Shown here: positions 26,511 to 34,768 of the stretch, one piece after another
Numbering within the stretch: position 1 is the first letter of the stretch
Layout: every line of letters begins with the position of its first letter
Source of the DNA: Enterobacter genomosp. O
GTDB lineage: Bacteria; Pseudomonadota; Gammaproteobacteria; Enterobacterales; Enterobacteriaceae
Assembly (NCBI RefSeq): GCF_001022965.1
Contig: NZ_LECZ01000027.1
Location: 310,001 to 374,000 of the forward strand
DNA: 64,000 nt
Reading direction: 5' to 3'
Translations under genes and position numbers: made by a program
Notes under the pieces: model-generated
Seen by the model: only the letters and a program-made list of their open reading frames with translations
Database searches by the model: none
Told to the model about the DNA's origin: nothing

Positions 26511-28961
26511 TTAACGCCCGTAATTTCTTTCTGCCGAAGCTAATGCCTTATTTAAATTCTCTATAAACGTGCTTCTTACTGCTGTCAGTGGATTAACTCG
26601 CCATTCTTTTGGCAGAGCGCGCCTGTTTGCTTCTTCTTGTAATGGAGAATACAGCTTAACCATATAATCAAAGAAAAGTGTTGCCCTCTCAATTCTTAAT
26701 TTTATACGATTCACAACATCACTAGAGCTATTAGCTATAGCCCTTTCAAGCCTTTTTAATTCTTCCCAGCTTGCATCATCTGCGATGAATGTGTCGACCA
26801 TTACAGATTCTACGAACATGAAATTTGAGATGAGGTCTCTGGTAATATATCCACCCAGTCGTGTTGGATAGAAGCTGGAACTAAAAGCAGCTTCATCGTG
26901 TGAAGCTGTGTTTACAAATCTAAGCCTACACAAATCCTTTAAAACTGCGATTGATATATCGTCACCAATACCTACGCTTCTTAAATGTTTTTTCATCTCA
27001 GAACCATCGATGTATTGGAATGAAGCCTCACTGCTATATTGAACAAGCGCAGAGAGTATGAATAATCTTAATAACTGCAAATTGGTTTTGCCTTTTCTAG
27101 CATCAAAAGGATTACCTACAAGGGAATAATCTTCCGCATATAATGCTTGATTCCCTAGAAGTATGGCTCTAAGGGCTTCGTGCCGGGGTAATACATAATT
27201 TCCTGTGCTTTTATAGGTTTGCCATGCTTTACCGACGTTAGTGTAACCATGTTCAAGAAATTCTCGTGTCATTCTTAAAGCATTACGAATATCACCTGCA
27301 GCAAGTACTTCAAGTAAACTTCCAACTTCTGTACCTAACACAGAGCTTTGAACAAGAGAAATTATATCTGCATTATTACCTACATGTACCCTCATGCCAT
27401 TTTCTGCTTCAAAATCTCCGCTTTGACCTTGAACCATATTTTTAGCCAAAAAGAATCTTTTAGATAAAACTGCCTCAACCTGTGGTGGTTCAATTAAAAT
27501 AGGGTCAAAATCATAAGCATTAAATGCAGCAGAGTTTCGATGTTCTACATATGTTGAATTTCTTAATGAAATAACTAAGTTTATTTTCAGTCTTTTTGAA
27601 AATGCTACGCAATCAGTGAATATTTGTGATTGAGTTTTCTGATCTAATTGGTCGACATTATCAATAACTAAAAATACAGGTGCGTGCTGTGTTGCATAGG
27701 AAAATAAATTGTCAATATAAGGTTTTGTTTTATTATAATCCTCTTGTAATTTATCAGTAATTACTTTGTCTATTGCCTCTTTATTGTTGACTATTAAGAA
27801 AGCAGGTCCTTTTTTAATTGCATCGATTTCTTTTTTATAAGCATGCTCTACACATAATTTGAAATCAGAAAAGTATGGATCTTCAATAATATATTCTTTC
27901 ATCGTTTTGTAGATGAAATCTATTGAAGTTTCATCATTTGTATGAGCAAGAAAATCAACTCTTATCCAATGAGGATATGGGCTGCCAGTTTTCTTTTCAA
28001 ATACAGCTGCTGCAGAAATGTTTCTTGTATAATGTAAAAAAGTTGTCTTTCCTGCGCCAACAGTTCCAAGAATGACTATTGCTAGAGGGTTGGAGTTCTT
28101 ATGTGCTTTAGATAAAGCATCTCTGAAAACATTTGCATCTCTTTTTTGCATCGGCCTTATTGGCTGAGTATTAAAAAGGTGCTGGCTTTTAGATATATTC
28201 ATGTTAATTCTTCTGTCGAATTTCATGCGATCAGGTGAATTGACATAACATTTTTCGAAAAGAGAAGGTTCAATATCGGTAATAGAGTCAGAAAAAGCTG
28301 TTGTGATAGCTTGTTCAATTAAAGGATAGATAGGGTTTCGTCCATCATAAGTATTATTTTTTCTAATGACATTTTTTAATCTTCTTTCTTCAATCTGATC
28401 TTCAATGTTGCCTAAAAGATATAATTCTAAACTTGAGTTTATAACTGCTTTTCGAGATAGAAGATCATAGAACTCGGTGAAATCATCCCTTAGTGCACTT
28501 TGTAAGCTGTTGAAAACTCTGGCATATGAAGAGTTAAACGCAATTTGGTCAGTTCTATTAGCCGGGAAAATTATCCACTGTACACCATTGGTTACTACTG
28601 CAAACTGTATGCTTAGCTTTCTGCAGTAATCCCTTGCTTGAACTATAGCCTCACCGAACGGACCAATAAGAGCGTTATTTGATAGCTTTAATCTTCTGTC
28701 ATATTGCTGAGTAGCGAAAGGTACGCCGATCTTTTTTGCTTCTATGATGAATGCTGTACTTGCCGTTCTTACTACATAATCTGAATATGTAGTAGTCCCA
28801 TCTTCGCTTACTCTTTCCTCAACAGTAACATCGTCTAATTCCCATTTTAGAACATCAAAAAGAATTTTATCGATGACCTTGAGTCGTGTTTCAGCTTCAT
28901 TTGCATCGGCTAGATCAAGTCTTCTTGATATCATTATGATATCTTCAATTGCATTGCTCAT
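26511..28961 (-). CDS. PD-(D/E)xK nuclease-AAA+ ATPase fusion, candidate single-gene defence protein
   Basis: The 816-residue protein is AT-rich against GC-rich neighbours. Residues 1-170 look like the N-terminal domain of type I restriction HsdR: Glu24 in AETRLKVIDKILFDVLKW, Asp61 in TTYSDYVV, and FIIEAKK with Glu74 and Lys76, the PD-(D/E)xK pattern. Residues 290-570 form a P-loop ATPase: Walker A GTVGAGKTT (299-307), Walker B FLVIDNVDQLD (430-440), a sensor in VISLRNST and an Orc1/Cdc6-like sensor-2 GDIRNALRM (556-564). Residues 590-720 look like a winged helix. No methylase or specificity gene is near. The ATG at 28961 has AAGGA six bases upstream; a 42-residue upstream extension lacks support. 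Function as phage defence is inferred. Confidence 0.75.
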   Translation of the reverse strand: MSNAIEDIIMISRRLDLADANEAETRLKVIDKILFDVLKWELDDVTVEERVSEDGTTTYSDYVVRTASTAFIIEAKKIGVPFATQQYDRRLKLSNNALIGPFGEAIVQARDYCRKLSIQFAVVTNGVQWIIFPANRTDQIAFNSSYARVFNSLQSALRDDFTEFYDLLSRKAVINSSLELYLLGNIEDQIEERRLKNVIRKNNTYDGRNPIYPLIEQAITTAFSDSITDIEPSLFEKCYVNSPDRMKFDRRINMNISKSQHLFNTQPIRPMQKRDANVFRDALSKAHKNSNPLAIVILGTVGAGKTTFLHYTRNISAAAVFEKKTGSPYPHWIRVDFLAHTNDETSIDFIYKTMKEYIIEDPYFSDFKLCVEHAYKKEIDAIKKGPAFLIVNNKEAIDKVITDKLQEDYNKTKPYIDNLFSYATQHAPVFLVIDNVDQLDQKTQSQIFTDCVAFSKRLKINLVISLRNSTYVEHRNSAAFNAYDFDPILIEPPQVEAVLSKRFFLAKNMVQGQSGDFEAENGMRVHVGNNADIISLVQSSVLGTEVGSLLEVLAAGDIRNALRMTREFLEHGYTNVGKAWQTYKSTGNYVLPRHEALRAILLGNQALYAEDYSLVGNPFDARKGKTNLQLLRLFILSALVQYSSEASFQYIDGSEMKKHLRSVGIGDDISIAVLKDLCRLRFVNTASHDEAAFSSSFYPTRLGGYITRDLISNFMFVESVMVDTFIADDASWEELKRLERAIANSSSDVVNRIKLRIERATLFFDYMVKLYSPLQEEANRRALPKEWRVNPLTAVRSTFIENLNKALASAERNYGR

Positions 28962-29791
28962 AACATTCCTTATCTGCTGCAGCATTGAACATACGATCGA
29001 TACTAAATCACTGTGTTTTGAAAAAAAGTGGACTGACCGTGCTTCTTGCATATTAGTTATAGAACCTGAGATTTTGGAAGAAATCAAGGCGCAGCATCTT
29101 GTTAATACCGATGTGCGCAGCGAGGCTGGGATAGTGCCCTATGTCTAATGTGATGACATGATTTGTTTTCACGTGGTGGACTGTAGTGTTGTGAGGTCAG
29201 AGTGTGAGGGTGGAGTGTGGCATTGAGTGTACATATGAGGATGTTTCGTACGAAGGAGGTATTTTTGCAGGATTACTTGTGTTCGATGTTCTAAACTTTA
29301 AAACAGCTTAGACCTAAGTTTTTGTATACCTTTTTGAAACACTTCGAAACTGCTATCAGTTCGTTTCCTGCGAATACCAACTCATCTTCTTGATATCCTC
29401 CGTTGATTCAATAACTTCAGACCTGATGCATATGAGTTAGAATGGTGCAGGCTGTGTGTAAAGAAATTCAGAGGTTTTTACTGCTTTATGTTAAATAAAA
29501 CATACTTCGCGTCGACCTCACTGACTGATAAGATTTAGATGCCATCAAGTTTTCGTATTTTACATCTTAAACAGAGCTTGAAATTTGTCAGCCCCTTATG
29601 AGTCTTGCGGAGTGCAGTGCATCGAAAAGGCCCCATCTTTTAGCACTGGTTCGCAAGGTTCTACAATTTGTACGGCATGTAAGTTTCTTATCATCCCGCG
29701 AAATTTTTCATTCACCCCAGCAATATTTCCCTCCCTCATCCGTCTACCTCATCACAAGCCATACTCAGTTACTGTAAACGAGGTAAACACC
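28962..29791. other. AT-rich stretch without a convincing gene
   Basis: About 830 bp between the nuclease-AAA+ gene and the His/Gly-rich membrane protein gene. It should hold the promoter of the AT-rich gene and of the gene to the right. Only short reading frames without ribosome binding sites are present (for example 59 codons from 29598). I see no integrase, tRNA, transposase or clear flanking direct repeat. It may be the decayed remainder of the transfer event that brought in the AT-rich gene. Confidence 0.5.
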
Positions 29792-30211
29792 ATGAGAGAT
29801 TTTGAAATGCACGGCAGAGGTCACGGGCGCGGATTTGGTCGCCACCGCATGGGCAAGGGCTTAGTCATCGGCGCGGTGATTTTCATCGTGCTCGGCCTGC
29901 TGGTGATGTCTCTGTGGAACGCCTTGCTCCCGGCCATTCTCGGCGTTAAGGCCATTGGATTCTGGCAGGCGCTGGGCATTTTGGTGCTGAGCCGCATTCT
30001 GTTTGGTGGGTTAGGTTTCCGCCCTGGAATGTTTGGCGCGCACCGCCGGATGCACGAGCGCTGGATGAACATGACGCCCGAACAGCGCGAGGCGTTTATT
30101 CAGCAGCGTCGCGAAGGGTTCGGTCGCCACGGTCGCGGGCACTGCGGCTGGCACGGTTATCGTGACGAAAAACGCGACGACGCCACGCCAAAAACGCCGG
30201 AAGCAGAGTGA
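29792..30211 (+). CDS. Small His/Gly/Arg-rich inner-membrane protein, paired with a sigma factor
   Basis: The 139-residue protein has a basic N-terminus (MHGRGHGRGFGRHRMGKG), two membrane segments (VIGAVIFIVLGLLVMSLW, about residues 25-42, and the stretch around FWQALGILVLSRILFGGLGF) and a charged tail (NMTPEQREAFIQQRREGFG, then HGRGHCGWHG). The tail is faintly like the helical Spy/CpxP or heavy-metal-sensor proteins. The His-rich ends could bind metal. I do not recognise the family. Its stop overlaps the start of the sigma-factor gene (GTGA), so it may be an anti-sigma or sensor partner. The ATG has GAGG nine bases upstream; a longer upstream frame is not supported. Confidence 0.7.
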   Translation: MRDFEMHGRGHGRGFGRHRMGKGLVIGAVIFIVLGLLVMSLWNALLPAILGVKAIGFWQALGILVLSRILFGGLGFRPGMFGAHRRMHERWMNMTPEQREAFIQQRREGFGRHGRGHCGWHGYRDEKRDDATPKTPEAE

Positions 30212-30777
30212 GCGAAATGAAAGCCGGGGAGGCGGGCGGATCCATGCTGATGTCGGCGCTCAATGCCTGCCGCGCCCGGCTGAAAGCCTTCATTCGCGGG
30301 CGGACGTCCGTCCGCGATGATGTCGACGACATTTTGCAGGAAGTGACGTATCAGCTGATGAAAGTGGAACAGCCGGTCGAAAACGTCGCCGCCTGGCTGT
30401 TCCGCGCGGCGCGTAACGAGATGACCGACCGGGCGCGTAAAAAGCGCGAGGTTTCGCTCTCCGGCTATTTTACGGGCGATGACGAGGAGGGTTTCCCGGA
30501 GGACGAGCTGGCCGAAACCCTGTTCGGCGTACCGCACACGCCGGAAGAGGAGTATCTCAAAACGCTGCTGTGGGAAGAGTTGGGGCAGGCACTGTCTGAA
30601 CTGCCGCCGCCGCAGCGCGAGGTGTTTGAAAAGACCGAACTTCACGGCTACAGCATTAAAATGCTGGCAGAGGAGACCGGCGCCAGCGAACAGGCGCTGT
30701 TATCCCGCAAGCACAAGGCGGTACTGTTTCTGCGCACGCGGCTGCGGGACGTCTATGACGCGCTAACGGGCGAATAG
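30208..30777 (+). CDS. ECF-like RNA polymerase sigma factor
   Basis: The 189-residue protein has sigma region 2 (RDDVDDILQEVTYQLMKV, then AAWLFRAARNEMTDRARKK) and region 4 (LPPPQREVFEKTELHGYSIK, followed by MLAEETGASEQALLSRKHKA). This is the standard layout of extracytoplasmic-function sigma factors. The GTG start overlaps the stop of the membrane-protein gene, giving translational coupling; ATG codons at 30217 and 30244 are alternatives. No recognised anti-sigma gene is adjacent, so the upstream membrane protein is the best candidate. scsA starts 87 bp downstream, so copper or thiol stress may be the trigger. Target genes unknown. Confidence 0.85.
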   Translation: MSEMKAGEAGGSMLMSALNACRARLKAFIRGRTSVRDDVDDILQEVTYQLMKVEQPVENVAAWLFRAARNEMTDRARKKREVSLSGYFTGDDEEGFPEDELAETLFGVPHTPEEEYLKTLLWEELGQALSELPPPQREVFEKTELHGYSIKMLAEETGASEQALLSRKHKAVLFLRTRLRDVYDALTGE

Positions 30778-30864
30778 CGGCGACAGACAAAACCTTACAC
30801 TTCCGGCACTTGTAGATTCATCACTATCGTTTATGATCGGGGCGTCTTGTTACTCTGGAATGTT

Positions 30865-31236
30865 ATGCGCAACCGTCAGCTCCTCGGAAAATGGCTTTTG
30901 ATCGTCACCTGTCTCGCGATGGCAATTTGCCTCGTGCAGAAGGCGGTGTATCTCAACCATTTTTTACAGGGACTGGATCCGCAGACGTCTCTGGTGGCAG
31001 ATGCCCCGGCTCAAACCAGCAGTACTGAACAGTCCGGCCCGTCGCCCTGTCAGCTGGGCGCACACTCGCTGCTTTGCGCGCAGCCGCTGTTCTTCGACGG
31101 TGCGCTACCGGCCATTATTATCTTCTTCGCGCTGCTGCAGCTGTTTACTCAAGGGCGGGCATTTGCTCCCGCAGAACAGCCCGTTCAGGCACCGCCTCCT
31201 CGAATACACCTGAAAAACTGCGTTTTCCGTGAATGA
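30865..31236 (+). CDS. scsA: ScsA-like copper-sensitivity suppression protein
   Basis: The 123-residue protein has an N-terminal membrane segment (WLLIVTCLAMAICLVQKAVYL), a short periplasmic loop with two cysteines (SPCQLGAHSLLCAQPLF) and a second membrane segment (IIIFFALLQLF). Its size, topology and place just before scsB fit ScsA of the Salmonella scsABCD locus, a membrane protein linked to copper and peroxide tolerance. The ATG is preferred to an upstream TTG. Assignment rests on context as much as on sequence. Confidence 0.7.
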   Translation: MRNRQLLGKWLLIVTCLAMAICLVQKAVYLNHFLQGLDPQTSLVADAPAQTSSTEQSGPSPCQLGAHSLLCAQPLFFDGALPAIIIFFALLQLFTQGRAFAPAEQPVQAPPPRIHLKNCVFRE

Positions 31237-31284
31237 AAAACATCGTCACCGCACGATAATTTTTCACTGTTCACGGAGTAAAAC

Positions 31285-33309
31285 ATGGTTAACCTCTTCA
31301 GGGGATTCGTCTTCCTGTGGCTGTCCTGCATCGGCATTGCCCATGCGGCGGACACGGGCTGGCTGGTTTCCCCAAAAAACGATCACGCCCGCATCCGCCT
31401 TCAGGCGGAGAGGGAACAAACGCACATTAAAGGCCTGCTCACCGTTGAGCTAAAGCCCGGCTGGAAAACCTACTGGCGATCGCCGGGCGAGGGCGGCGTG
31501 GCGCCGAAAATCAGCTGGCCGGAAGGCGTAACGGATAGCTGGTCCTGGCCGGTCCCGTCGCGCTTCGATATCTCCGGGATGACCACGCAGGGCTATCACG
31601 ATAGGGTGCAAATCCCGATTACCCTCGACGGGGTGAAGGGCGACGTGCTCGACGGAACGCTCACGCTCTCCACCTGCAGTAACGTCTGCCTGCTGACGGA
31701 CTACCCGCTGCACCTCGATTTTACCCAGCCGGTGGATGACGGTTTCCGCAGCGAATTCGAGCAAGCGATGCGCGCCGTGCCGGGCACGTCGGGCGTTGCT
31801 GCCGATTTGTCCGCCTGGCTCGCTGACGGCAGCCTGGTGGTGACGGGAACGACGGACGGGAAATGGGAGAATCCGGGGATCTACTTTGACCCGCTGGAGG
31901 GCGACATTCTGCCCGGCGATCCTGTCATTACCCACGACGGCAACCGGCTTCGGGTAACGGTGCCCGTTACCGATGAATGGGGAGATAAGCCCGCCTCACT
32001 GGAGGGCAAAGCGCTGTCGTTTGTGCTGACCAACGGCAACCGGGCGCAGCAAACCTCACTCACCGTTGGGGCAACGCCCGACGCACCCTCTGCGCCTGAC
32101 GGGACCGGCAAAATGGTGCTCTTTGCGCTGCTGGGCGGGCTGATCCTGAACCTGATGCCCTGCGTACTGCCGGTGATGGGCATGAAGCTAAACAGCATCC
32201 TCCACGCGGGCTCGGACAGCCGTACGATCGGGCTGCGCTTTCTGGCCACCAGCGCCGGGATCGTGACCTCCTTTATGCTGCTGGCCGCGATGGTCACCGC
32301 GCTTAAGCTGGCCGGCGCGTCGCTGGGGTGGGGTATTCAGTTCCAGAACCCGTGGTTTATCGGCCTGATGGTCGCCGTCACCTTCCTGTTTGCGCTAAAC
32401 CTGTTTGGAACCTTTGAGATGCTGCTGCCCTCTGCCGCCGCAGGACGGCTGGCAGCGGCAGGGGGGACGGGGATTGGCGGCAGCTTCTGCGAAGGGATGT
32501 TCGCCACGCTGCTGGCCACCCCGTGCTCCGCGCCGTTCCTCGGTACCGCGGTCGCTTTTGCCCTTGGCGCGCCGCTGCACGCCCTGTGGCTCATCTTCCT
32601 GATGCTCGGCCTGGGCATGAGCCTGCCGTGGCTGTTTGTCGCCCTAGTGCCAAAAACGGCCCTGCTGCTGCCTAAACCCGGGCGCTGGATGAACACGCTG
32701 AAAGTCGTTCTCGGCCTGATGATGCTGGCCTCCAGCTTCTGGCTGGCATCGCTGCTGAGCCTGCATCTGGGCGACGCGGTCACGCAGGTCGTGATGCTGG
32801 TTCTGGTCGCCGTCGCGCTGGGGCTGTTCGTGATGAAGCGTCAGGCGTCCTCGCCGCTGTTCTGGCTCGTGGTCATCGCGCTGTCGGCGTTCGGCGGGTA
32901 TCAGGTGCGCGGGCTGCTTAACGCGCCGCCTGACGCGTCGGCGCAAAATACCGCGCAGGCCATCCCGTGGCAGCCGCTCAGCGAAGAAGCCATCGGGGAG
33001 GCGCTGGCGCAGGGGAAGCGGGTGTTCGTGGATATCTCTGCCGACTGGTGCGTGACCTGCAAGGTGAACGAGCACCGGGTGCTCAATCAGCCGGAGATCG
33101 TTGCCGCGCTGTGCCAGCCGGACGTGGTGGCCCTGCGCGGAGACTGGAGCCAGCCTTCTGCAATGATTGCGGATTTTCTGGCGAAGCGAAACCGCTACGC
33201 CATTCCGTTTAACGCGGTTTATGGCCCCGGCCTGCCTGATGGCGAAATCCTCTCGCCGCTGCTGGACAAGCGCACCCTGGTCACCACCCTGAACAACGCA
33301 AAAGGCTAA
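31285..33309 (+). CDS. scsB: ScsB, DsbD-like membrane thiol-disulfide reductase
   Basis: The 674-residue protein carries electrons across the inner membrane to periplasmic thioredoxin-like partners. A signal peptide (to about residue 22) is followed by an N-terminal periplasmic domain (with the CSNVCLLTDYPL cysteines), a central membrane domain with the paired motifs LMPCVLPVMGMK (near residue 291) and TPCSAPFLG (near 411), and a C-terminal thioredoxin domain with DWCVTCK (near 587). This is the ScsB/DsbD layout; the long N-terminal domain fits ScsB. GGAG precedes the ATG. scsC follows after seven bases. Confidence 0.9.
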   Translation: MVNLFRGFVFLWLSCIGIAHAADTGWLVSPKNDHARIRLQAEREQTHIKGLLTVELKPGWKTYWRSPGEGGVAPKISWPEGVTDSWSWPVPSRFDISGMTTQGYHDRVQIPITLDGVKGDVLDGTLTLSTCSNVCLLTDYPLHLDFTQPVDDGFRSEFEQAMRAVPGTSGVAADLSAWLADGSLVVTGTTDGKWENPGIYFDPLEGDILPGDPVITHDGNRLRVTVPVTDEWGDKPASLEGKALSFVLTNGNRAQQTSLTVGATPDAPSAPDGTGKMVLFALLGGLILNLMPCVLPVMGMKLNSILHAGSDSRTIGLRFLATSAGIVTSFMLLAAMVTALKLAGASLGWGIQFQNPWFIGLMVAVTFLFALNLFGTFEMLLPSAAAGRLAAAGGTGIGGSFCEGMFATLLATPCSAPFLGTAVAFALGAPLHALWLIFLMLGLGMSLPWLFVALVPKTALLLPKPGRWMNTLKVVLGLMMLASSFWLASLLSLHLGDAVTQVVMLVLVAVALGLFVMKRQASSPLFWLVVIALSAFGGYQVRGLLNAPPDASAQNTAQAIPWQPLSEEAIGEALAQGKRVFVDISADWCVTCKVNEHRVLNQPEIVAALCQPDVVALRGDWSQPSAMIADFLAKRNRYAIPFNAVYGPGLPDGEILSPLLDKRTLVTTLNNAKG

Positions 33310-33316
33310 CCGTGTT

Positions 33317-33928
33317 ATGAAAAAATTCCTTATTACGCTTCTGCTCCTGCTGGCCCCGGTTCAGGTGTTCGCTGCCCAGCCGCTGACGCCGGACCAGGAG
33401 CAGCGTGCGCAGAAGATGGTGTATGATTTTCTGTTTAACGATCCAAACTCCCCGCGCATCGGCGCGAAAAATCCCAGGCTGACCCTGGTGGTGTTCACCG
33501 ACTACAACTGTCCGTACTGTAAAAAATTCGATCCGTACCTGGAGAAGATTGTCGAAAAACACCCGGACGTGGCGGTGGTCTTTAAGTTTTTACCTTTCCG
33601 CTCGGAAAGTTCGCTGACCGCGGCGCGAGACGCGTTAACGCTTTGGCGTCAGGAGCCCGGGCAGTTTATGAAGCTGAACCACACCCTGATGGCGAAGAAG
33701 GGCTACCACGATGACGCCAGCATTCAGGAGGCGCAGAAGCGGGCGGGCGTGAGCGTCACCGCGCCGGATGACGAGAGCCTGCTGACGATCAGGCGCAGTA
33801 TGATCGTCGCGGAAAAAATGGGGATCCAGGGAACGCCCGCCACGCTTATCGGCGAGGGATTGCTTCCCGGCTGGGTGCCTTTTGAGCAGTTCGATGAAAT
33901 GGTCAGCGATGCACTGAAAAACCGCTAA
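33317..33928 (+). CDS. scsC: ScsC, DsbA-like periplasmic thiol isomerase/reductase
   Basis: The 203-residue protein has a signal peptide (LLLLLAPVQVFA, cleavage before AQPL), an N-terminal helical stalk (QEQRAQKMVYDFLFNDPNSP) used for oligomerisation in known ScsC proteins, and a thioredoxin fold with CPYC (Cys65 and Cys68) and the cis-proline loop GTPATLIG. It is the usual partner reduced by ScsB and protects periplasmic thiols under copper stress. dsbG follows 41 bp later. Confidence 0.9.
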   Translation: MKKFLITLLLLLAPVQVFAAQPLTPDQEQRAQKMVYDFLFNDPNSPRIGAKNPRLTLVVFTDYNCPYCKKFDPYLEKIVEKHPDVAVVFKFLPFRSESSLTAARDALTLWRQEPGQFMKLNHTLMAKKGYHDDASIQEAQKRAGVSVTAPDDESLLTIRRSMIVAEKMGIQGTPATLIGEGLLPGWVPFEQFDEMVSDALKNR

Positions 33929-33969
33929 CCTGAAGGGGGCGTAATGCCCCCGACAAACCGGAGAGGGAA

Positions 33970-34728
33970 ATGAAAAAATTACTGTTACTTTCGGCGCTGG
34001 CGACGTCAGGGCTGGTACAGGCCGCTGAAGCCATACCGGATGTGGTGAAGCACTTCAGCGAGCAGCAGAACATTAAAATCATCAAGAAGCTGGATGCGCC
34101 GGGCGGTGCACCAGCCTGGCTGGGGCAGTATCAGGACATGGGCGTCACGCTGTTTTTAACGCCGGACGGCAAGCACGTCATCTCAGGCTATCTGTACGAT
34201 GATAAGGGGAAAAACCTCAGCGAAGGAATTTTCCAGAAAGAGATCTACGCCCCGATGGGGCGCGAAATGTGGAAGACGCTCAACGCGGCGCATCCCCTGA
34301 AGGAAGGGGCTGATAACGCTCCGCGTAAAGTGTTTGTCTTCGCCGATCCGTTCTGCCCGTACTGTAAGCAGTTCTGGTCCGAGGCGCAGCCGTGGGTGAA
34401 GGCCGGTAAGGTTCAGCTCAACACGCTGCTGGTGGCGTTCCTCAACCCCAACAGCGGACGTAACGCCGCCGCGATCCTGAATGCGAAGGATCCGGTTGCG
34501 GCCTGGCGCGAATACGAGCTTTCCGGCGGGAAAAAGTTACCGAAGCCAGAGGGCGAGGCTTCCCGCGAAACGGTAGCGATACTGCAGAAGCACCAGGCGC
34601 TGATGGACAGCCTGGGCGCTAACGCCACGCCGGCCATTTATTACATGAATGCGGAAAATGAGCTGCAGCAGGTGGTCGGTATGCCGGATGCGCAGCAGCT
34701 TGAGGCGATGTTCGGGGCGAAACCTTAA
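33970..34728 (+). CDS. dsbG: Disulfide isomerase/sulfenic-acid reductase DsbG
   Basis: DsbG reduces sulfenylated cysteines in the periplasm. The 252-residue protein closely follows E. coli DsbG (248 residues): a signal peptide, the N-terminal dimerisation domain (GQYQDMGVTLFLTPDGKHVI) and a thioredoxin domain with CPYC (Cys129, Cys132) in FADPFCPYCKQFW and the cis-proline loop TPAIYYM. It lies directly after scsABC, where Salmonella has scsD; here DsbG occupies that position. GAGAGGG lies three bases before the ATG. Confidence 0.93.
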   Translation: MKKLLLLSALATSGLVQAAEAIPDVVKHFSEQQNIKIIKKLDAPGGAPAWLGQYQDMGVTLFLTPDGKHVISGYLYDDKGKNLSEGIFQKEIYAPMGREMWKTLNAAHPLKEGADNAPRKVFVFADPFCPYCKQFWSEAQPWVKAGKVQLNTLLVAFLNPNSGRNAAAILNAKDPVAAWREYELSGGKKLPKPEGEASRETVAILQKHQALMDSLGANATPAIYYMNAENELQQVVGMPDAQQLEAMFGAKP

Positions 34729-34760
34729 AAAAACAGGCAGAAACGGGGCGTTTCTGCCTG
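34727..34760 (-). terminator. Rho-independent terminator of digH
   Basis: CAGGCAGAAACG (34734-34745) pairs with CGTTTCTGCCTG (34749-34760). On the minus strand seven T residues follow at once. It lies eight bases after the digH stop; it could also end the converging dsbG transcript. Confidence 0.9.
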
Positions 34761-34768
34761 ACGTTCAC

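Noticed and set aside
28962-29087. 42-residue longer start for the nuclease-AAA+ protein
   Set aside because: AAGGA six bases before the ATG at 28961 is far better, and the nuclease domain starts at its normal distance there.
29598-29777. 59-codon plus-strand reading frame upstream of the membrane-protein gene
   Set aside because: No ribosome binding site and no recognisable protein; it lies in the decayed AT-rich stretch.
29585-29791. In-frame upstream extension of the His/Gly-rich membrane protein
   Set aside because: The extension lacks a ribosome binding site and adds an unlikely cysteine-rich lead; the ATG at 29792 has GAGG at good distance.
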